Positions 1-4,189 of a DNA stretch of 5,077 nt are shown piece after piece. The stretch's first letter is position 1, and the number at the start of each line of letters is the position of its first letter. The stretch spans positions 1 to 5,077 of the forward strand of contig CAJXZI010000170.1 in NCBI GenBank assembly GCA_913063005.1, read 5' to 3'. Below the pieces are notes generated by a model. The model searched no databases and was not told the origin of the DNA. It was given only the letters and a program-made list of their open reading frames with translations. Source of the stretch: an uncultured Halieaceae bacterium. Its GTDB lineage: Bacteria; Pseudomonadota; Gammaproteobacteria; Pseudomonadales; Halieaceae. The position numbers and the translations under genes were made by a program.

Positions 1-821
1 TCGCGATACATATTCACCCCGAACACATCCGCTACGCGTAGCGGGTCTGTATCTCGAATCTCTGAGGCAACATAGAGCGAAGGCAGGAAGGTAATCCCCA
101 TACCCATCACCACCATTTGCCGTAGCGTGTCCAACGAGGTGCCCTCGAAATCTCGACGCGTTGTCGCACCAAGTGTTTGGCAGAGCTCGGTCACCTGACG
201 GTGATAAAGGTGTTGCTCGTCTAGGGTGAGCACTTCTTCGCCTTCCAGATCTGTACGGTTGATTACTTTCTTATCCGCCAATTTGTGATCAAGTGGGATG
301 ACGAGCTTTAGAGGCTCGCGAAAAAGTGGGCTAATCTCCAAACCCGACTCAGAAATGGGCTGTGTTGAGAGAATGAGGTCATGCTTGGCGCCTCTTAGAT
401 CTTGGCTTAGCTCAGCAGGAACGCCTTCACGCACAAAGAGCCTGAGCTCCTGAAACCGCGAGTGAATTTCCGGCAAAACTTGCGGTAATAGATAGGGGCC
501 TAATGTTCGCGTTACGCCGATTCGGTAGGTCCCTGCAACACCTCCGCTAAAGCCGTATGCAGTATCCACAAAGCTCTGCACTTCTTCTTGAATTCGATTA
601 CATACCGGTACGAGTTCTCTCGCCGCAACAGTGAGCGTTGCGCCAGAGCGGGTGCGCTCGAAAAGCTTCACACCGATGGATTCCTCGAGCGCCGCGATTT
701 GCGCTGTCAGGGTAGGCTGGGTAACACCCAATCGCTCCGCAGCGCCACGGAAAGAAACCGCGTCACCAATCGCTTGGGAATAGTCCAGCTGTCTAAGACT
801 GACCTTGGATTTTAGTTGCAC
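1..821 (-). CDS. LysR-family transcriptional regulator, OxyR-like (3' end cut by window edge)
   Basis: DNA-binding regulator; 273 residues are visible and the frame runs off position 1, so roughly 30 C-terminal residues are missing by comparison with OxyR (305 aa). The N-terminal winged helix-turn-helix lies at about residues 9-66 (LRQLDY, then AAERLGVTQPTLTAQI, then KLFERTRSG). The effector domain resembles OxyR closely: GVTRTLGPYLLP at 102-113, ISPLFREPL at 163-171 and SLDTLRQMV..GMGITFLPSL at 229-249. Against E. coli OxyR from memory, Thr106 matches Thr100 and His204 matches His198, but the peroxidatic Cys199 position is Leu205, while the resolving Cys208 is kept as Cys214. Classical peroxide sensing is therefore unlikely. 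The start is GTG at 821-819; no in-frame ATG was found in the upstream part I read, and this start gives the usual short lead into the HTH. The Shine-Dalgarno is weak. It is divergent from the iota-CA gene, so it probably controls that operon and itself (inference). Family is certain; the ligand is unknown. Confidence 0.93.
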   Translation of the reverse strand, partial: MQLKSKVSLRQLDYSQAIGDAVSFRGAAERLGVTQPTLTAQIAALEESIGVKLFERTRSGATLTVAARELVPVCNRIQEEVQSFVDTAYGFSGGVAGTYRIGVTRTLGPYLLPQVLPEIHSRFQELRLFVREGVPAELSQDLRGAKHDLILSTQPISESGLEISPLFREPLKLVIPLDHKLADKKVINRTDLEGEEVLTLDEQHLYHRQVTELCQTLGATTRRDFEGTSLDTLRQMVVMGMGITFLPSLYVASEIRDTDPLRVADVFGVNMYR

Positions 822-840
822 AAAATCGCACTCACAGATT

Positions 841-857
841 GATAGTTTTTTACTATC
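841..857. promoter_or_regulatory. Perfect dyad, probable LysR-type recognition site
   Basis: GATAGT-TTTTT-ACTATC is a perfect 6-bp inverted repeat with a 5-bp centre. It contains ATAG-N7-CTAT, the half-site pair known from OxyR operators, and a T-N11-A LysR box (T843, A855). It lies 20 bp upstream of the regulator's start in the divergent intergenic region, where LysR-type proteins normally bind their high-affinity site. That the neighbouring regulator binds it is inference. Confidence 0.6.
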
Positions 858-867
858 GTAAATAATA

Positions 868-896
868 ATTATATTAGTAACAACTATCGCATCTAA
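868..896 (-). promoter_or_regulatory. Probable promoter of the LysR gene
   Basis: On the minus strand there is a perfect TATAAT (873 down to 868) with TTAGAT (896 down to 891) 17 bases upstream, a weak -35. Transcription would begin near 860, leaving a leader of about 40 bases before the GTG start. The 841-857 dyad would then lie just downstream of the start point, which fits negative autoregulation. Predicted from sequence only. Confidence 0.45.
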
Positions 897-904
897 CTTA
901 TAGA
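874..904 (+). promoter_or_regulatory. Candidate activator-dependent promoter of the iota-CA operon
   Basis: TATAGA at 899-904 could serve as a -10 element. The only -35-like sequence is a poor TTAGTA at 874-879 with a long 19-bp spacer. That weakness would suit a promoter needing an activator. With a start near 911, the first dyad would be centred near -62 and the second near -31, the usual LysR-type geometry. This is a weak sequence match. Confidence 0.25.
875..888. promoter_or_regulatory. Second, weaker dyad, probable LysR-type activation site
   Basis: TAGT-AACA-ACTA (875-886) is a short inverted repeat whose right arm extends to ACTATCG (883-889), an exact 7-bp repeat of 852-858 starting 31 bp downstream. 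T874-N11-A886 again fits a LysR box. Its centre is about 31.5 bp from the first dyad, three helical turns, as expected when a tetramer contacts two sites on one DNA face. Confidence 0.45.
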
Positions 905-991
905 GTGCGCGCGTACAACTAAACAAACACGAAGCGCGTGACGTTTTTGTAAGCGTGCCAGCCCTTTACGAATTCAATGAGCAAACTTATC

Positions 992-996
992 GGGAG
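992..996 (+). promoter_or_regulatory. Ribosome binding site deciding the iota-CA start
   Basis: GGGAG lies six bases before the ATG at 1003. The alternative in-frame GTG at 955 has only AT-rich sequence upstream without a Shine-Dalgarno match, and would add 16 residues that do not resemble a signal peptide. The ATG at 1003 is preferred. Confidence 0.6.
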
Positions 997-1002
997 ACGA
1001 GA

Positions 1003-1374
1003 ATGAATCAAGAGAGTGTTATTCAGCTGTTTAGCAACTGGAACGATGCGTTGGCGACTGGGGATCCAGATGTTGTGACAAATATGTATGCGACTGATGC
1101 GGTCCTCTTACCAACAGTCTCCAATAAGGTACGCCACAACCACGAGGAGATTCGTGACTACTTTGTTGGATTCTTGGCAAAACAACCGCAAGGAGTGATT
1201 ACCGAGTCAAACGCACGGGTACTCTCCGATACACTTGCAACTAACGCGGGTGTCTATGTCTTCACGTTTGGCGACGGATCAACCGTGACGGCCCGTTTTA
1301 ATTACACTTACGAGCTGACCGGCGGCAATTGGAAAATAATCCAGCACCACAGCTCGGCAATGCCCGAGGGTTAA
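1003..1374 (+). CDS. Iota-class carbonic anhydrase-like protein (SnoaL/CaMKII-AD fold)
   Basis: A 123-residue single-domain alpha+beta-barrel protein of the NTF2/SnoaL-like superfamily, predicted to interconvert CO2 and bicarbonate. The C-terminal QHHSSAMPE (114-122) matches the HHHSSxMP hallmark of iota carbonic anhydrases (COG4337; known from diatom LCIP63, cyanobacteria and Burkholderia). Other family features are NMYATDAVLLPTVSN (27-41), IRDYF (50-54), an aromatic strand GVYVFTFGDGS (83-93) and ARFNYTYEL (97-105). Thr38, Tyr53, His115/His116 and Ser117/Ser118 are candidate active-site residues; reported iota enzymes can work without metal. No signal peptide is present, so it should be cytoplasmic, unlike some bacterial members that are exported. 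It precedes a BicA-like bicarbonate transporter by 70 bp, which supports the assignment. Automatic annotation would likely say SgcJ/EcaC family oxidoreductase or DUF4440; no oxidoreductase motif is seen. Activity is inferred. Confidence 0.85.
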   Translation: MNQESVIQLFSNWNDALATGDPDVVTNMYATDAVLLPTVSNKVRHNHEEIRDYFVGFLAKQPQGVITESNARVLSDTLATNAGVYVFTFGDGSTVTARFNYTYELTGGNWKIIQHHSSAMPEG

Positions 1375-1381
1375 GACCCTC
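1366..1381 (+). repeat. Perfect hairpin with the iota-CA stop codon as loop
   Basis: GAGGGT-TAAG-ACCCTC forms a 6-bp perfect stem; the loop carries the TAA stop codon (1372-1374). No T-run follows directly, so it is not a standard intrinsic terminator. It might protect the transcript 3' end or lower expression of the next gene. Function is unknown. Confidence 0.45.
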
Positions 1382-1392
1382 CTTGGCTGTGC

Positions 1393-1412
1393 GGGTGTGA
1401 ACCTATTTTTTT
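1393..1412 (+). terminator. Weak terminator-like stem plus T7 between iota-CA and SulP
   Basis: GGGT-GTGA-ACCT can form a four-pair stem (one G-U), then A and seven Ts (1406-1412). The stem is too short for a strong terminator. If active it would only attenuate transcription between the iota-CA and the transporter, or expose a start for SulP-only transcripts. Weak prediction. Confidence 0.2.
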
Positions 1413-1444
1413 ATATACAGTAGAGCGAACGAGCAATTTCTCGA

Positions 1445-3073
1445 ATGAGTGATAAATTTTTTGATACGAGTAACCTCCGCGGTGACATCTATGGCGGCCT
1501 AACGGCCGGTGTCGTCGCTCTTCCCCTGGCGCTTGCCTTTGGTGAAGCCTCAGGTGCAGGCCCTATCGCCGGCGTTTACGGCGCCATCATCGTCGGTTTC
1601 TTTGCCGCGTTATTCGGTGGTACGGGTTCGCAGATCACGGGCCCCACGGGTCCCATGGTCGTGGTGTTTGCCGGCGTCTTTTCATCGCTAAGCGGTGATC
1701 CTTCCCTCGTTTTTGCGACTGTTGTCCTCGCGGGCATCATCCAGATTGCTTTTGGTGTTCTTGGGTTCGGGCAATACATTCGCCTAGTCCCTTATCCCGT
1801 TGTGTCTGGCTTCATGAGTGGCATTGGTTGCATCATCATCGCCCTTCAGCTCGCGCGGTTGTTTGGCCACGAGCCTGAGGGGAGCGGAACGATTCCTGCG
1901 TTACTGGAAGTGCCAACCGCAGTTGCAGATCCGCATTGGGGTGCCCTTTTTGTTGGTTTGCTCACGCTGGGCATGGTTTTCAACTGGCCGGCTACTTGGG
2001 GCAAGGTTGTACCCGCACCGCTTGCAGCACTAATTACGGGAACGGTTATTGGTCTTTACATTGAAGGTCTGCCCATTCTCGGTGATATCCCGACCGGGCT
2101 TCCCGCATTTGTTGTCCCCACTATCGAGTCTGACACGGCAATCATCATCTTCGAGGCCGCGTTTATCTTGGCGGTCTTGGGTGCAATCGATTCGTTGCTC
2201 ACTTCACTCGTTGCGGACAATATGACGCGCACACGCCACGACTCTAACCGCGAGTTAATTGGTCAGGGTGTAGGTAATACGGTGGCTGGTTTCTTTGGCG
2301 GCATCCCCGGCGCGGGCGCGACAATGCGCACGGTGGTCAACATCCGAACCGGTGGTAGCACCAAAATTTCCGGCATGCTCCACAGCCTATTGTTGTTGGC
2401 CGTTGTTGTGATCCTGGCCCCCCTCGCCGAGAAGATTCCACACGCTGTGCTTGCGGGCATTTTGGTCAAAGTAGGTTACGACATCATCGACGTTGCTTAC
2501 TTGAAGCGTGCCCACAGAGGCCCTCGTTTTGACCTAATGTTGATGGCATTAGTGTTGGGGCTTACCGTGTTTGTCGATCTCATTACCGCAGTTTTAGCGG
2601 GCGTTGTGATCGCGGCCTTAGCATTCGTGAAGCAGATTGCTGATGAGCAGCTGCGTAAAGCGAGCGGTGCTGATGGTGAGGAAGATCATAGCCTTACGGA
2701 AGAAGAGGCGGCGATCTACAGCGAAATCAAAGGTGATATCACCATGTTTGATTTCGGTGGCCCATTGAGCTTCGGTGCAGCAGCTGACCTCGGTCACCAG
2801 GTTCGCGAGCGCGTGGGTCGTAACGACCACAAGGCCCTTCTTCTCGACTTTAGTCAGGTCACGTTCATGGATGTGTCAGCGGCGCGCGCTGTAGAAACGA
2901 TTACCATGGATGCGCATTCGGCGGGTAAACGCATCTACGCCTGTGGCGTGCGCGAAGAAGTGGCAGAGGTCTTGAATGGTCTAGGCGTAACCGACCACCT
3001 TTCATCCGATATGCAGTATGCTAACCGGGTTGAAGCGTTGACAGCGGCGAGCTCATGGATCAAAGAAGACTAA
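1445..3073 (+). CDS. SulP-family anion transporter with STAS domain, BicA-like bicarbonate transporter
   Basis: Inner-membrane transporter of 542 residues, close in length to BicA (566). Residues 11-395 form the membrane core, opening with LRGDIYGGLTAG (11-22) and ALPLALAFG (25-33). Several stretches are nearly identical to BicA as recalled: GPTGPM (66-71), SGFMSGIG (121-128), GAIDSLLTSLVAD (246-258), SNRELIGQGVGN (267-278), GAGATM (289-294) and VKVGYDIIDVAYLKRAH (341-357). Thr68, Asp249 and Thr253 line up with BicA Thr69, Asp258 and Thr262, reported around the bicarbonate/Na+ sites. A charged linker (about 399-422) leads to a cytoplasmic STAS domain (about 427-540) with LLLDFSQVTFMDVSAA (465-480); Ser478 is at the position phosphorylated in SpoIIAA. 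Na+-driven bicarbonate uptake is the likely role given the adjacent carbonic anhydrase. Sulfate or another anion is the alternative, since SulP substrate is hard to read from sequence and a rhodanese follows. The Shine-Dalgarno is weak. Confidence 0.92.
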   Translation: MSDKFFDTSNLRGDIYGGLTAGVVALPLALAFGEASGAGPIAGVYGAIIVGFFAALFGGTGSQITGPTGPMVVVFAGVFSSLSGDPSLVFATVVLAGIIQIAFGVLGFGQYIRLVPYPVVSGFMSGIGCIIIALQLARLFGHEPEGSGTIPALLEVPTAVADPHWGALFVGLLTLGMVFNWPATWGKVVPAPLAALITGTVIGLYIEGLPILGDIPTGLPAFVVPTIESDTAIIIFEAAFILAVLGAIDSLLTSLVADNMTRTRHDSNRELIGQGVGNTVAGFFGGIPGAGATMRTVVNIRTGGSTKISGMLHSLLLLAVVVILAPLAEKIPHAVLAGILVKVGYDIIDVAYLKRAHRGPRFDLMLMALVLGLTVFVDLITAVLAGVVIAALAFVKQIADEQLRKASGADGEEDHSLTEEEAAIYSEIKGDITMFDFGGPLSFGAAADLGHQVRERVGRNDHKALLLDFSQVTFMDVSAARAVETITMDAHSAGKRIYACGVREEVAEVLNGLGVTDHLSSDMQYANRVEALTAASSWIKED

Positions 3074-3495
3074 ACAGTGACACCAAGGCGCGAGGAGAGA
3101 CTCGTCGCGCGCTTGATTTAAGGGCGCCTGTGGGCGCCTTTTTTATTGCCCTCGTATCTGCCCTCACTTTAGGGATTAGTACCGCGTCGGCAAACGATCT
3201 TGAAATCATCCGAGAGGGTCTTTCATCACCGATCATCGTCGATGTTAGGACAGAACGAGAGTTTGACGGAGGTGCTCTCGATGGTGCGGTTAATCACCCT
3301 GTACAAGGGTTACCCGGAACATTACTCGACATGGGTATCGAACTTGACGAAGAGGTCATCGTCTATTGCAGAAGCGGCAGGCGCTCGGCTCAAGCAAAAA
3401 CGCTATTGAAGGCGGCAGGCTTCAAGCTCGTTTTTGACGGTGGCGCCATGAGTAAACTTGAGGAAGCTCTCGAGGAACCCAACTCAGGACGTTAG
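3055..3495 (+). CDS. Exported single-domain rhodanese-like protein
   Basis: A 146-residue protein with a long basic N-region (R4, R5, K11, R14, R17, R18, R23), a hydrophobic core (about 27-43) and an AxA cleavage site (A44-S-A46, then Asn47), so a secreted periplasmic protein of about 100 residues. The mature part is one rhodanese domain: IIVDVRTEREF (60-70), GAVNHPV (77-83), and the active-site loop CRSGRRS (105-111) with Cys105 as the persulfide-forming residue, so it should be catalytically competent. It resembles E. coli PspE/GlpE in size and layout. Possible roles are sulfur transfer or redox work on periplasmic partners; the substrate is unknown. Its ATG overlaps the SulP stop by 19 bases, indicating translational coupling. 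An internal GTG at 3130 would remove the basic region and is less likely. A terminator-like hairpin lies within its signal-peptide coding sequence (3120-3144). Confidence 0.85.
   Translation: MDQRRLNSDTKARGETRRALDLRAPVGAFFIALVSALTLGISTASANDLEIIREGLSSPIIVDVRTEREFDGGALDGAVNHPVQGLPGTLLDMGIELDEEVIVYCRSGRRSAQAKTLLKAAGFKLVFDGGAMSKLEEALEEPNSGR
3088..3108 (+). repeat. Hairpin with purine-rich loop just after the SulP stop
   Basis: GCGCGAG (3088-3094) can pair with CTCG-T-CGC (3101-3108) with one bulged T, leaving a GAGAGA loop. The GAGGAGAG stretch here resembles a Shine-Dalgarno but no in-frame start codon follows at a usable distance. It sits 11 bases before the terminator-like stem and may be part of the same 3'-end structure. 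Confidence 0.35.
3120..3144 (+). terminator. Intrinsic terminator inside the rhodanese signal-peptide sequence
   Basis: GGCGCC-TGTG-GGCGCC (3123-3138), extended by a G-U and two A-T pairs, is followed directly by six Ts (3139-3144). This is a textbook Rho-independent terminator shape 50 bp after the SulP stop. It lies entirely within the open rhodanese frame (codons for residues 22-30), so it may be a partial terminator that translating ribosomes suppress, lowering rhodanese output relative to SulP. Confidence 0.6.
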
Positions 3496-3502
3496 TCCTG
3501 AG
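3483..3502 (+). terminator. Perfect 8-bp hairpin across the rhodanese stop codon
   Basis: CTCAGGAC-GTTA-GTCCTGAG is a perfect 8-bp stem with a 4-base loop; the TAG stop (3493-3495) spans the loop and first stem base. No T-run follows, so it is not a canonical intrinsic terminator. A 3'-end stabilising or Rho-assisted role is possible in this convergent gap. Confidence 0.45.
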
Positions 3503-3527
3503 CACTCCTCTAACATCACGCCTTGGG

Positions 3528-3545
3528 AGCGCACCAAAGTGCGCT
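3528..3545. terminator. Second hairpin in the convergent gap
   Basis: AGCGCAC-CAAA-GTGCGCT is a perfect 7-bp stem. It lies 32 bp after the rhodanese stop and 18 bp after the minus-strand gamma-CA stop, so it could end transcripts from both sides. Neither side has a true T-run (TTAACGCG follows on the plus strand), so strength is doubtful. Confidence 0.4.
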
Positions 3546-3563
3546 TAACGCGCTATTTCTTAA

Positions 3564-4112
3564 TTAGGAGCCAATCGAGCTTAGGACCTCATCGACCTTT
3601 TCTTTTGATAGTCGGTCCTCACCTTCGGCATAGCTCTCCGCCATAGCGCTGTAGAACTTCGCGTTTACCAGGTTCGCATCGCCACAATCTCTTGTAGCCA
3701 CGGCTTTACCTGGCACACCTGCAATAATGGTGTTATCCGGAAACTCGCTACCCTCGGTGACAATCGTGTGCCCCGCAACAATGCAGTTATTGCCGATCTT
3801 TGCGCCGTCCATAATCGTCGCGTTAATGCCAATCAAGCAGCGATCGCCAATGGTGCAACCGTGAAGCGTTGCGTGATGCGTAATAGAGCAATCTTCACCG
3901 ACGATTGTTGGGGAAGCCGCACCGACGTGGATCATCACAAAATCTTGAATATTGGTTCGTGCACCTATGCGGATCTCATACGTCTCAGCACGTGTCACAA
4001 CGTTTGGCCAAACCGAGGCACCGGGCCCAATGGTGACTTTCCCATATAACCACGCCGATTCATGAATGTAGGCTGGATTATCGAGGGTGACATTTTTGCT
4101 GATGTGGCCCAT
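3564..4112 (-). CDS. Gamma-carbonic-anhydrase-like hexapeptide-repeat protein
   Basis: A 182-residue left-handed beta-helix protein, probably a cytoplasmic trimer. Isoleucine/valine-rich hexapeptide repeats run from about residue 22 to 135 (VTIGPG, IRIGAR, CTIGDR, AKIGNN), followed by a C-terminal helical tail. His62 (MIHVG), His79 (ITHHATLHGC) and His84 match the three zinc ligands of gamma-CAs, and Asn54/Gln56 (TNIQD) the conserved pair. The usual RGD triad is RAE here (Arg41, Ala42, Glu43), keeping Arg but changing Asp to Glu. The acidic proton-shuttle loop of archaeal Cam is absent, as in the YrdA/CamH type, many members of which show little or no measured activity. It could be a carbonic anhydrase or a CoA/acyl-binding relative such as CaiE/PaaY. 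AGGAG lies six bases before the ATG. It converges on the rhodanese gene and is divergent from the EamA gene, so it has its own promoter. Confidence 0.85.
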   Translation of the reverse strand: MGHISKNVTLDNPAYIHESAWLYGKVTIGPGASVWPNVVTRAETYEIRIGARTNIQDFVMIHVGAASPTIVGEDCSITHHATLHGCTIGDRCLIGINATIMDGAKIGNNCIVAGHTIVTEGSEFPDNTIIAGVPGKAVATRDCGDANLVNAKFYSAMAESYAEGEDRLSKEKVDEVLSSIGS

Positions 4113-4122
4113 TGTTGGCTCC

Positions 4123-4170
4123 TGTTAGATAGGCTTCGAACTCGGATTCGAGTCTACTCATTGGCTAACA
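4123..4170. promoter_or_regulatory. Nested inverted repeats between gamma-CA and EamA genes
   Basis: The 77-bp divergent gap (4113-4189) must hold control signals for both genes. It contains TGTTAG (4123-4128) facing CTAACA (4165-4170), enclosing ACTCG-GATT-CGAGT (4140-4153). These could be operator half-sites, but the arms are short and no clear -10/-35 pair was found. The outer left arm overlaps the gamma-CA ribosome-binding area. Confidence 0.25.
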
Positions 4171-4189
4171 AGGAATACACCCCGATCCG

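Noticed and set aside
588..815. Plus-strand open frame of 75 codons
   Set aside because: It is antisense to the helix-turn-helix region of the LysR gene, has low-complexity arginine-rich content and no recognisable domain; a shadow frame.
842..878. Full four-part OxyR operator (ATAG-N7-CTAT twice)
   Set aside because: The first pair is perfect, but the third and fourth positions read AATA and TAGT, not ATAG and CTAT. Only the single dyad plus a separate offset dyad can be supported.
905..991. Leader of the iota-CA gene as a riboswitch
   Set aside because: Only a small CACG/CGTG stem (929-941) is visible; no known riboswitch core or conserved structure can be recognised.
955..1002. GTG start adding 16 residues to the iota-CA
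   Set aside because: No Shine-Dalgarno precedes it, and the added segment is neither a signal peptide nor part of the domain; the ATG at 1003 has GGGAG at good spacing.
1445..3073. Naming the transporter sulfate permease
   Set aside because: The common database label for SulP proteins, but the stretches around Thr68, Asp249 and GAGATM match BicA and the neighbour is a carbonic anhydrase. Sulfate is kept only as an alternative.
3130..3132. GTG in the terminator loop as rhodanese start
   Set aside because: It would leave a signal peptide without basic residues and has no Shine-Dalgarno; the overlapping ATG at 3055 gives a normal basic N-region.
3768..4049. Plus-strand open frame of 93 codons
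   Set aside because: It lies wholly opposite the gamma-CA-like gene, whose hexapeptide repeats and metal ligands are clear; shadow frame.
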